Below are positions 56,533 through 64,000 of a DNA stretch of 64,000 nt, one piece after another. The position numbers were made by a program, and so were the translations under genes. The first letter of the stretch is position 1. Every line of letters begins with the position of its first letter. The notes beneath the pieces were generated by a model. The model had not been told where the DNA came from. It did no database searches and was given only the letters and a program-made list of their open reading frames with translations. The stretch is from Mycolicibacterium sp. MU0053 (GTDB taxonomy: Bacteria > Actinomycetota > Actinomycetes > Mycobacteriales > Mycobacteriaceae): assembly GCF_963378095.1 (NCBI RefSeq), contig NZ_OY726397.1:682001-746000 (forward strand), given 5' to 3'.

Positions 56533-57450
56533 ATGCCCGCTGGAGTTGTGCTCGTCCCGAGTCCCCATGCCGCCAACCTCGTCGATGATGTCGTGGCACA
56601 GGCGCGACGCGCCCACGAGATCGGTGTGCGCCAGATCTGGCTGGCACAGCAGCTCGACCTCGACGCCATCGCCCTGGCCGCGATCGTCGGCGCCGCGGTG
56701 CCGGGCCTGGCCGTCGGCACCTCGGTGGTCCCGATCAACCCGCGGCACCCGCTCGTCATCGCCGCCCTGGCGCAAACCGCGCAAGCGGCCAGCCACGGCG
56801 CGTTCAGCCTCGGCCTGGGACTGGGGGCGCACGACATCGAGCGCCAAGCCTTCGGCATCGCGGCCACCCACACCATCGCGCGATTGCGCGAGCAGCTGAC
56901 GGTATTGCGCGCGGTGTTCGACGACGGCGCGGTGGATCATCACGGCGAACACTTCACCGCGGCCCCGCCATGGCCGGTCCGGGTCGCCGGCGGCACCCCG
57001 ATCCCGGTCTATGTGGCCGCGATGGGCCCAAAGGCGTTGCGGGTCACCGGCGAATTGGCCGACGGCACCATGCCGTATTTGGCGGGCCCGCGCACCATCG
57101 CGGAGTTCATCGTGCCCACGATCACCCAGGCCGCCACCGATGCGGGGCGGCCGCCGCCGCGGGTGTTGGCGGGAGTGCCGGTGGCCGTCACCGACGACAT
57201 CGACAGCGGTCGCGACGCGGCGGCCGCCGGCCTGGCGCTCTACGACACCATCCCGTCGTATCAGCGGGTGGTTGAACGCGAGGGATTGACGTCGGCGGCC
57301 GAGCTGGCGGTCATCGGCTCGGCCGAGACCGTCCGGCGGGGGCTGGCCGCCTATCGGGACGCCGGCGCCACCGACATCGTCGTCTCGCCGTTACTGCGGG
57401 ACGATCGGGCGGCCTCTGAGGCGCTGTGGCGGGTGGTCGCCGCGCTGTAA
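56533..57450 (+). CDS. LLM-class F420-dependent oxidoreductase
   Basis: This luciferase-like protein of about 305 residues has QARRAHEIGVRQIWLAQQLDLDA, LAVGTSVVPINPRHPLVIAALAQTAQAAS, GLGLGAHDIERQAFG and GTPIPVYVAAMGPKALRVTGELADG, a pattern of the TIGR03564-type F420 subfamily. The start is uncertain (TTG 56521 or ATG 56533). Its last 60 bases overlap the 3' end of the convergent aminotransferase gene. Confidence 0.86.
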   Translation: MPAGVVLVPSPHAANLVDDVVAQARRAHEIGVRQIWLAQQLDLDAIALAAIVGAAVPGLAVGTSVVPINPRHPLVIAALAQTAQAASHGAFSLGLGLGAHDIERQAFGIAATHTIARLREQLTVLRAVFDDGAVDHHGEHFTAAPPWPVRVAGGTPIPVYVAAMGPKALRVTGELADGTMPYLAGPRTIAEFIVPTITQAATDAGRPPPRVLAGVPVAVTDDIDSGRDAAAAGLALYDTIPSYQRVVEREGLTSAAELAVIGSAETVRRGLAAYRDAGATDIVVSPLLRDDRAASEALWRVVAAL

Positions 57451-58608
57451 CGTCCCCAGTCGCCGGATGCCCTCTTCGAGGGTGTCCTCGCGTTTGCAGA
57501 ATGCGAAGCGCACCAAGTGGTTCCATGCTGCGAAGTGCGGTCCGCCCGGATCGCAGAACGCCGAGAGCGGAATTGCGGCCACCCCGACCTGGTGCGGCAA
57601 CTGCTGGCAGAACTCGGTGCTGTCGCGGTAGCCGAGCGGGCGGGGGTCCGCGCACAAGAAATAGGTGCCCGAGCTCGGATGCACCTCGAATCCGAGGTCG
57701 GTCAGGGCCGCGGTGAGGGTGTCGCGTCGGGACTGCATCGAAGCCCGCAGCGCGTCGACCCACCGGTCTTCGGTGTTCAACGCAAGTGCCACCGCGGGCT
57801 GGAACGGGGCACCGCCGACGTAGCTCAGGTATTGCTTGGCCGCACGCATGCCCGCAATCAAATCTGCTGGACCGCAAGCCCATCCGATCTTCCAGCCGGT
57901 GCAGTTGAACATCTTCGCGGCGCTGGAAATGGTGATCGTGCGTTCCGCCATGCCGGGCAAGGCGGCCAGCGGGCGGTGCTGGGCGCCGTCGAAAGTCAGG
58001 TGCTCATAGACCTCGTCGGTGATCACCAGCAGGTCGTTGTCGACGGCGACGGCCGCGATCGCCGTCAGCTCATCGGCGCTGAGCACCGTGCCGGTCGGGT
58101 TGTGCGGCGAGTTGACGATCAGCGCCCGGGTGCGCGGCCCGATGGTGCGGCGCAGCGCATCGACATCGAGGGCGAACCCGCGGCCGTCGGGAATCAGCGG
58201 TGCGGTGACCCGATGGCAACCGGCCATCGCCACCACCGGGGCATACGAGTCGTAGAACGGTTCGATCAGCGCGACCTCGGAGCCGGGTTCGACCAGGCCG
58301 ATGACGGCGGCCGCGATGGCCTCGGTGGCCCCGACGGTGACCAGCACCTCGGACGCCGGGTCGTAGTCGACGCCGAAGCGCCTCTTGCGCTGTCCGGCGA
58401 TGGCCTCGCGCAACTCGAGTGTGCCCAGGCCCGGTGGGTACTGGTTGACGCCGTCGCGGATCGCCCGCTGGGCGGCCTCGAGCATGGCGGCCGGCCCGTC
58501 CTCGTCGGGAAAGCCCTGTCCCAGATTGACCGCGCCCACGCTGGCCGCCAACGCCGACATCTCGGCGAAAATCGTCACGGCGTAGGGCGCCAACCGGGAG
58601 ACCGTCAT
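57391..58608 (-). CDS. Class I/II aminotransferase (Rv0858c/DapC-like)
   Basis: This 405-residue PLP enzyme of fold type I has NLGQGFPDEDGPAAMLEAA, NSPHNPTGTVLS, the PLP lysine in ISSAAKMFNCTGWKIGW and YFLCADPRP. It matches Rv0858c, annotated as N-succinyldiaminopimelate aminotransferase DapC, and may also act on kynurenine or methionine-type substrates. ATG 58608 is used; the frame stays open to 58737. The C terminus ends inside the LLM gene by a 60-base convergent overlap. Confidence 0.88.
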   Translation of the reverse strand: MTVSRLAPYAVTIFAEMSALAASVGAVNLGQGFPDEDGPAAMLEAAQRAIRDGVNQYPPGLGTLELREAIAGQRKRRFGVDYDPASEVLVTVGATEAIAAAVIGLVEPGSEVALIEPFYDSYAPVVAMAGCHRVTAPLIPDGRGFALDVDALRRTIGPRTRALIVNSPHNPTGTVLSADELTAIAAVAVDNDLLVITDEVYEHLTFDGAQHRPLAALPGMAERTITISSAAKMFNCTGWKIGWACGPADLIAGMRAAKQYLSYVGGAPFQPAVALALNTEDRWVDALRASMQSRRDTLTAALTDLGFEVHPSSGTYFLCADPRPLGYRDSTEFCQQLPHQVGVAAIPLSAFCDPGGPHFAAWNHLVRFAFCKREDTLEEGIRRLGTLQRGDHPPQRLRGRPIVPQ

Positions 58609-58713
58609 GGGGACCGAGCCTAGCGGCGGAACTGTCGGCGTGATTGCTGCACCAGAGCGACGTCGAAAGCGGTTAATGTCCAACGGGTAGCTGATTGTCG
58701 ACAGGGGGCATCT

Positions 58714-59826
58714 GTGGCTGACTCGGTGGCTGATCACGCGCAGGCGAGCATCGAGGAACTCGAAGCCCGGTATCTGGCGGCCCGCGATCCCGGCGAGGCG
58801 GTGCAGGCCGCCGAAGTCCTACGGGCCGCGCGCAGCAGCGCACTCGGTGCCCAGCACCCCGACACGGTGATGACGGCGCTGGCGGCGGCGACCTGGCGAT
58901 TTCATGCTGGCGACGTCGCGGGCGCGGTGCCCGAACTGCGTCGCCTGATCCCGCTCGCCATCGAGGTGCTCGGTGAAGATGACCTCGGCACGCTGGCCGC
59001 CCGGCACATCGTGGCGTCCTATCCGGACGGGACCGCGCAGTCGTCGGCGCAGCGGCTGGTCGGCTGGCTCGAGCTCTACGCCGCCGAGCAGCGCGTGCTG
59101 GGCCCCGACCATCCGACCACCCTGGCGGCCCGCAACCAGGTGGCCGTGCTGCGGCGCGAACTCGGTGACCGCATCGGCGCGCGCGATGAGTCCGCGGCGG
59201 TTGTGGAGGCGCAGCGCCGCGTGTTGGGCGATACTCACCCCGACACCCTGACCGGCCGATTCACCGCGGCGATGTGCCTGGGCGAGGCCAGCGACGGCGC
59301 TACGGCCCTGGCCGAAGTCGAGGCTCTCATACCGTTGTTGGGCGCGGCCTTTGGCTACGACCACCAGAACACCTTGGCGGCGCGGCAGACCAGTGCGCTG
59401 TGGACCCTGGAGAGTGCGGGCGATCCGCTGGACCGGGTCTCGGACTGGGAGGTGCTCGTCGAAGACCTCACTCGTGCGTTGGGGGATCAGCACCCGCTGA
59501 CCGTGGCCGCTACCCAGACCCGCGCCGAGCAGCGGTCGCTGTGGCAACAGCAGGAGCCCGAGGAGGGGGCGGGCCTGCTGGCGGCGGTCGTCGAGGCCAA
59601 GCGGGTGGTGGGGCGCGCCCTGCGAGACGACGGCCCCGAATCGGGGACCTATCTGCGGTGCCGTTTCGACCTGGCGCAGCGGTTCCTGCGCGGGCAAGAC
59701 CTCGACGCGGCCCGCCGCCACGCCGAATCGCTGGTCGCCGACAGCAGCGCCATCCTGGGTGATGACCACGAACTGACCCTGGCCGCGCGCCGACTGCTCG
59801 CTGACATCGCCGCCTGGCCGCGCTGA
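58714..59826 (+). CDS. Tetratricopeptide-repeat protein
   Basis: This 370-residue helical protein has repeats of the TPR_10/12 type: ALGAQHPDTVMTALAAATW, VLGEDDLGTLAARHIV, VLGPDHPTTLAARNQVA, VLGDTHPDTLTGRFTAA, FGYDHQNTLAARQTS, ALGDQHPLTVAATQTRA, ILGDDHELTLAARRLL. The L-G-x-x-H-P-x-T-L spacing is about 42-45 residues. Such proteins are scaffolds; no partner is suggested by neighbours. GTG 58714 follows AGGGGG. Confidence 0.8.
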   Translation: MADSVADHAQASIEELEARYLAARDPGEAVQAAEVLRAARSSALGAQHPDTVMTALAAATWRFHAGDVAGAVPELRRLIPLAIEVLGEDDLGTLAARHIVASYPDGTAQSSAQRLVGWLELYAAEQRVLGPDHPTTLAARNQVAVLRRELGDRIGARDESAAVVEAQRRVLGDTHPDTLTGRFTAAMCLGEASDGATALAEVEALIPLLGAAFGYDHQNTLAARQTSALWTLESAGDPLDRVSDWEVLVEDLTRALGDQHPLTVAATQTRAEQRSLWQQQEPEEGAGLLAAVVEAKRVVGRALRDDGPESGTYLRCRFDLAQRFLRGQDLDAARRHAESLVADSSAILGDDHELTLAARRLLADIAAWPR

Positions 59827-59839
59827 GTCTGTCCCGGAG

Positions 59840-61216
59840 TCAGGCCTTCCACACCGTCTTGAGATTGCAGAACTCGCGCATCCCGGCCGCAGCCAGTTCG
59901 CGGCCGTAGCCGGAATCCTTGATGCCCCCGAATGGCAGCTCCGGGTAGGAGACGGTCATTCCGTTGAGGAAGACCGCGCCCGCATCCAGATTTCGGATGA
60001 ACCACTCGCGCTCGGCATCGTCGTTGCTCCACACCGAGGAGCTCAGCCCAAACGTCGTCTGGTTGGCGATGCGTACCGCCTCGTCTCTGCCGCCGACCCG
60101 GTACAGCGACGCGACGGGACCAAAGGTTTCCTCCAGCACAATGCGCATATCGTCGGTCAGTTCGGCCAGCACGGTAGGCGAGTAGTACCACCCCGGGCGG
60201 TCCGGCGCCGACCCCCCGGTGAGCAGCTGAGCGCCTTTGGACACGGCGTCGTCCACCAGGCCGATGATGTCGGCGCGCCCGGATTCGGTGGCCAGTGGCC
60301 CGACATCGGTGGACTCGTCCATCGGATCGCCGACCACCAGCTGGTTCATCTTGTCGACGAACAGCCCGACGAACTCGTCATAGACATCGGTATGAACGAT
60401 GAACCGCTTTCCGGCTATGCAGGATTGGCCGTTGTTGGAGACACGGGCCGCCACAGCCACTGCCGATGCCGCCGCCAGGTCGGCGCTGGGCATCACGATG
60501 AAGGGATCCGAGCCGCCGAGTTCCAAAACGGCCTTCTTGATATGTCGGCCGGCGGTCGTGGCCACCGCACTCCCCGCCGGTACGGACCCGGTCAGGGTGA
60601 CGGCCTTGACGCGGCGGTCCTCGATCACCGCCGCGACGTCCTTCGGGTCGACCAGCAACGAGCGAAGCGCGCCGACCGGAAATCCGCCCTTCGTGAAGAG
60701 CTCATCGAGATAAAGCGCTGCGCGCGGAACGTTCGGCGCGTGCTTCAGCAGGACGGTGTTGCCGGCCATCAACGCGGGGGCGGCGAACCGGATTACTTGC
60801 CACAGCGGGTAATTCCACGGCATCACGGCCAGCACGACACCAAGGGGCTGCCAAACCGTACCCGCCGCAGCAGCCGACACCGTCGACGGGTCGGCCAGTT
60901 CCTCAGGGGCGAGGAAAGATTCGGCGTTGTCGGCGTAGAAGCGGATGCTCTTGATGCACTTGAGCACCTCGGCGCGGGATTGCCGGATCGGCTTACCCAT
61001 CTCGACGGTGATCATCTCTGCTGCCCGTTCGACGTCGGCTTCGAGGACGTCGGCTGTGGCGTGCATCCACCGGGTGCGCTCAGTGAAGGTCCTGTCGCGC
61101 AGGGCGTGGGCCGCATCGCAGGCGTGCGCGATCCGGCGTTGCACCTCGGCACTGTCATGCGGTTCGAACGTCTCGAGGATCTCGCCCGTCGCCGGATTGG
61201 TGGTTGCGATTGTCAT
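59840..61216 (-). CDS. Succinate-semialdehyde-type NAD(P) aldehyde dehydrogenase
   Basis: This 458-residue ALDH has AVMPWNYPLWQVIRFAAPALMAGNTVLLKHA, the catalytic Glu in AVLELGGSDPF, catalytic Cys in NNGQSCIAGKRF and the end motif PFGGIKDSGYGREL. This grouping is typical of GabD-like succinate-semialdehyde dehydrogenases. ATG 61216 is preferred; the frame is open to 61291. It is divergent from the E1-E2 genes, with two TGGATCCA palindromes between, so both are probably under one regulator and act in one pathway that generates an aldehyde and a 2-oxoacid or acetoin-type intermediate. Confidence 0.87.
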   Translation of the reverse strand: MTIATTNPATGEILETFEPHDSAEVQRRIAHACDAAHALRDRTFTERTRWMHATADVLEADVERAAEMITVEMGKPIRQSRAEVLKCIKSIRFYADNAESFLAPEELADPSTVSAAAAGTVWQPLGVVLAVMPWNYPLWQVIRFAAPALMAGNTVLLKHAPNVPRAALYLDELFTKGGFPVGALRSLLVDPKDVAAVIEDRRVKAVTLTGSVPAGSAVATTAGRHIKKAVLELGGSDPFIVMPSADLAAASAVAVAARVSNNGQSCIAGKRFIVHTDVYDEFVGLFVDKMNQLVVGDPMDESTDVGPLATESGRADIIGLVDDAVSKGAQLLTGGSAPDRPGWYYSPTVLAELTDDMRIVLEETFGPVASLYRVGGRDEAVRIANQTTFGLSSSVWSNDDAEREWFIRNLDAGAVFLNGMTVSYPELPFGGIKDSGYGRELAAAGMREFCNLKTVWKA

Positions 61217-61290
61217 CGAGAGTTCCTGTTCCCTAGTGGTTGTTGAACGAAAGCGTGGGACGCATCCCATGAACCGCAAGGCGCCATGCA

Positions 61291-61361
61291 TGGATCCAAA
61301 CTAGCGCAACTGTAGTCGATATCCGAGGTTTTCCCGCGTAGGCCTAGCCAAATTGGATCCA
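61291..61361. promoter_or_regulatory. Paired TGGATCCA operators in the ALDH/E1 divergent promoter (pair 3)
   Basis: TGGATCCA at 61291-61298 (TGGATCCAAA) and 61354-61361 (AATTGGATCCAT) are 63 bp apart. The first is 75 bases from the ALDH ATG and the second 67 bases from the E1 ATG, so each covers one promoter. This is the clearest of three such pairs. Confidence 0.7.
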
Positions 61362-61427
61362 TTGTGCGTAGTCTCCGATATGTGCCACGCGCCGACGAGG
61401 GAGTCGGCCGGCCAGGAGATGAGGTTT

Positions 61428-63614
61428 ATGTCAACCCAATGCCGCCTGGAAACGGGATCCGAATGGATCGAACTGTCCACCACCGACGATGACTGGGAGG
61501 CCGCGGATCCCGCACTTCTGGGCACCATGCTCGCCGAGCTGCACCTCATTCGGGCGTTCGAGGAAACGGTCCTCGAGCTCGCCGCCGAGGGGCTGGTCCA
61601 CGGGCCGGCCCACTCCAGCATCGGACAGGAGGGCGGCGCCGTTGGCTCCATCGTCGGCCTGCGCCCCACCGACGCGGTCAACGGTTCGCACCGGGGGCAT
61701 CACCAGTTCTTGGCAAAGGTGTTCACGTATGTGTCGGGCGGGGTGATCGACCCGGCCGCCCCCGTGACGCCGAAGATCGCTGACGTGCTGCAGCGCACGC
61801 TCGCCGAGATCCTCGGGTTGGCGCAAGGCTACTGCCGGGGCCGGGGTGGCTCGATGCATCTGCAGTGGCACGAGGCGGGCGCGTTGGGCACCAACGCCAT
61901 CGTGGGGGGTGGCGTGCCGATGGCCACCGGTAATGCATGGGCTCAGAAGCACGGTGCCACCGATGATCTCACGATCAGTTACTTCGGTGACGGCGCCAGT
62001 CAGATCGGATCGGTGCTGGAGTCGATGAACCTGGCGGCCGCCTGGAAACTGCCGGTGTGCTTCTTCATCGAGAACAACCTCTACGCGGTGTCGACCCACG
62101 TCGACGAGGTCACCGCGGACCCCCGCCTGTCGGTGCGTGGACAGGGCTTCGGCATCCCGGGTTGGCGGGTCGATGGAATGGACCCACTGGCGGTGTACCT
62201 GGCCACCGAACAAGCCGCCGAAAGAATGCGCAGTGGCAACGGTCCGGCCATCGTCGAGGCCGAGGTGTACCGGTTCTTTCACCAGAACGGGCCGTACCCG
62301 GGCAGTGCCTTCGGATACCGCGACAAGGCAGAGGAAGCGCACTGGCGTAGCCGCGACCCGCTCGATAGCACTGCAGCGCAGATGATCAGACTCGGTTTGA
62401 TAGACGAAACCGGTGTGGACGAGTTGCGTCGTCAGGCACAGGAGGCGATGGTCACCGCAGCAGCCGAACTCTTGGAAGCCGATCCGGGAGTCCCGGGCAA
62501 GCGCCGCATCCGACCCGAACTCTGGCCCGACCCGAGCTTCGTCAACGTCGGTGTCCGTGGCGATTCCAGCGAATTGCAGTCGCTGACGGTGCTCGAACCC
62601 ACCGAGCACGAAGGTGCCTGGCGCAAGGCGAAGTTCGTTGACGCGGTCGCCGGTGTCATGGATCGCCGAATGGCGACCGACGAGCGGATTGTGATCTTCG
62701 GTGAGGACGTCCATCGCCTGAACGGCGGGACCAACGGTGCCACCAAGGGACTGGCGAAGTACGGCGGAGACCGCCTGGTCGGAACGCCGATCAGTGAGAA
62801 CGCATTCGCCGGCCTCGGCGGCGGACTGGCGTTGGACGGTAGGTTCCGGCCGGTCGTGGAGTTCATGTATCCCGACTTCATGTGGGTAGCGGCCGACCAG
62901 GTGTTCAACCAGATCGCCAAGGCGCGCCACATGTTCGGTGGCGATAACCCGGTGCCCATCGTCCTGCGCACCAAAGTGGCGATGGGGACGGGGTACGGCT
63001 CCCAGCACCTGATGGATCCCGCGGGGATCTTCGCCACCAGTCCTGGCTGGCGGATCGTGGCTCCGTCGACCGCTGCGGACTATGTCGGGCTGATGAACGC
63101 AGCCCTCGCGCTCGATGATCCGGTGTTGGTGATCGAGCACGTCGATCTGTACGGCATCATCGGCCAGGTACCCGAGGGCGATCTCGACTACATCATCCCG
63201 CCGGGTCGGGCAGTTGTCCGGCGGTCGGGCACCGAGGTCACCGTCATCAGCTACCTCTCGATGGTCGAGCGGTGTGTCGAGGCGGTCGAACAGACAGGCC
63301 TCGACGCAGAGGTGATCGATCTACGCTGGCTCGACCGCGCTTCCATCGACTGGGACACCATCCAAACGAGCGTTCGTAAGACGAATGCGGTGCTGATCGT
63401 CGAACAAGGTGCGCAGGGCAGTTCGTACGGCGGCTGGTTGGCCGATGAGATCCAACGCAGGATGTTCGACTGGCTCGATCAACCCATCGAGCGCGTCTCG
63501 GGAGAAGAGGCCTCGCCCAGCATTTCTCGGATCCTCGAGCGCGCCGCCATCGCCGGCACCGAAGAAATCGTCGACGCCCTCGAAAAGATCAGACGCGGGA
63601 TGGGGAGGTCCTGA
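61428..63614 (+). CDS. Fused alpha-beta E1 component of a 2-oxoacid/acetoin-type dehydrogenase
   Basis: This 728-residue protein joins both E1 subunits. The alpha part (to about residue 380) has HSSIGQEGGAVGSIVGLRP, GRGGSMHL and the thiamine motif GDGASQIGSVLESMNLAAAW...ENN. The beta part starts near AKFVDAVAGVMDRRM and includes IFGEDV, GTPISENAFAGLGGGLALDG and EQGAQGSSYGGWLADEIQ. It decarboxylates a 2-oxoacid (or cleaves acetoin) and acylates the lipoyl E2 encoded next. ATG 61428 follows AGGAG at 61413-61417 and GAGG. A decayed copy of its first 30 codons lies at 32782. The substrate cannot be fixed from sequence. Confidence 0.9.
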   Translation: MSTQCRLETGSEWIELSTTDDDWEAADPALLGTMLAELHLIRAFEETVLELAAEGLVHGPAHSSIGQEGGAVGSIVGLRPTDAVNGSHRGHHQFLAKVFTYVSGGVIDPAAPVTPKIADVLQRTLAEILGLAQGYCRGRGGSMHLQWHEAGALGTNAIVGGGVPMATGNAWAQKHGATDDLTISYFGDGASQIGSVLESMNLAAAWKLPVCFFIENNLYAVSTHVDEVTADPRLSVRGQGFGIPGWRVDGMDPLAVYLATEQAAERMRSGNGPAIVEAEVYRFFHQNGPYPGSAFGYRDKAEEAHWRSRDPLDSTAAQMIRLGLIDETGVDELRRQAQEAMVTAAAELLEADPGVPGKRRIRPELWPDPSFVNVGVRGDSSELQSLTVLEPTEHEGAWRKAKFVDAVAGVMDRRMATDERIVIFGEDVHRLNGGTNGATKGLAKYGGDRLVGTPISENAFAGLGGGLALDGRFRPVVEFMYPDFMWVAADQVFNQIAKARHMFGGDNPVPIVLRTKVAMGTGYGSQHLMDPAGIFATSPGWRIVAPSTAADYVGLMNAALALDDPVLVIEHVDLYGIIGQVPEGDLDYIIPPGRAVVRRSGTEVTVISYLSMVERCVEAVEQTGLDAEVIDLRWLDRASIDWDTIQTSVRKTNAVLIVEQGAQGSSYGGWLADEIQRRMFDWLDQPIERVSGEEASPSISRILERAAIAGTEEIVDALEKIRRGMGRS

Positions 63615-64000
63615 TGGCCACCGTCGTGCGAATGCCAGAGGTGCTGGCCGACGCCAGTGAGGCGACAATCCAGACCTGGCTGGTGTCCGTCGGCGAGACG
63701 ATCGCCATCGGTGATCCGATCGCCGAGATCGAAACGGACAAGGCGGTTGTCGAGTACGCCGCCGAAGTGGAGGGGATCCTGGCCCAGCTGTTGGCCGAAC
63801 CCGGGACATCCATCGCCGTCGGCGAACCCATAGCGGTGGTGACGGCCCCGGGTGAGGACGCCGCAGCTCTCGATCCCACCCTCGTAGCCGATGCGAAGCC
63901 GCGGGAGCAGACACCGGCAACACCGGTCGGCGCCGCGACTACTCGCGCGGAGGCGCCGGATGTAGCGCCCATCGATGCCGCTGACCGACGGTTGTTCGCC
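63614..64000 (+). CDS. Dihydrolipoyl acyltransferase E2 (N-terminal part; runs off window)
   Basis: The frame from ATG 63614 shares one base with the E1 stop. The first 75 residues are a lipoyl domain (ATIQTWLVSVGETIAIGDPI, then AEIETDKAVVEYAAEVEG, with the lipoylated lysine in ETDKAVVE). A Pro/Ala/Thr linker follows, and at the window edge DAADRRLFA starts the peripheral-subunit-binding domain. The catalytic domain lies beyond base 64000. Confidence 0.9.
   Translation, partial: MATVVRMPEVLADASEATIQTWLVSVGETIAIGDPIAEIETDKAVVEYAAEVEGILAQLLAEPGTSIAVGEPIAVVTAPGEDAAALDPTLVADAKPREQTPATPVGAATTRAEAPDVAPIDAADRRLFA

Overview
The window reads as chromosome of a fast-growing mycobacterium (Mycolicibacterium-like). 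DNA is GC-rich, GTG/TTG starts are frequent, and the following are present: mycothiol synthase, desA1, an MceA-type protein, a PE-PPE-domain hydrolase, LmeA and F420-type LLM oxidoreductases. From 1 to 30.1 kb the gene order follows M. tuberculosis Rv0803 to Rv0825c: purL, alpha/beta hydrolase, orphan mce, sterol-carrier-like protein, purF, purM, DUF3073, ygfZ, pabC, nitrobindin-like protein, the cysA2 sulfur operon, thiX, lmeA, glnR, mshD, a complete pstSCAB, phoU, LCP protein, dus, desA1, TetR. At 55.5-58.6 kb it resembles Rv0854-Rv0858c (SRPBCC proteins, aminotransferase).

Core regions carry visible regulation. A leaderless poly-cysteine leader peptide precedes the DUF4395-cysA2-sseC operon. 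Two PHO-box-like direct repeats precede pstS and a tandem pair of phoU genes. A strongly structured RNA region with a sequestered Shine-Dalgarno sequence lies between pabC and a solute-binding lipoprotein.

From about 30 to 49 kb the DNA is accessory and partly decayed. It holds a Ser/Thr kinase, two gene-poor stretches (31.8-34.2 and 37.3-38.7 kb), and a scattered set that may handle a nitrogen-rich compound (NCS1 permease, IclR, flavodoxin-like reductase, DUF1989 protein, FCD-GntR). It continues with a PE-PPE hydrolase, two small genes under TGTAG-N6-CTACA operators, nrdF, four tRNAs, an integrase C-terminal scar, a frameshifted acyl-CoA dehydrogenase and a mosaic of three truncated genes. 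Next comes a protocatechuate block pcaHGBC with a divergent IclR regulator.

The right end (58.7-64 kb) has a TPR protein and a divergent pair: a succinate-semialdehyde-type aldehyde dehydrogenase against a fused E1 plus E2 of a 2-oxoacid/acetoin-type dehydrogenase complex. Their shared promoter contains two TGGATCCA palindromes 63 bp apart. The same paired arrangement (61-62 bp) recurs at 32.6 kb, in front of a decayed copy of the same E1 gene, and at 38.0 kb. This recurring paired operator is the most distinctive unexplained signal in the window. All similarity statements come from reading the translations by eye; no database search was run.
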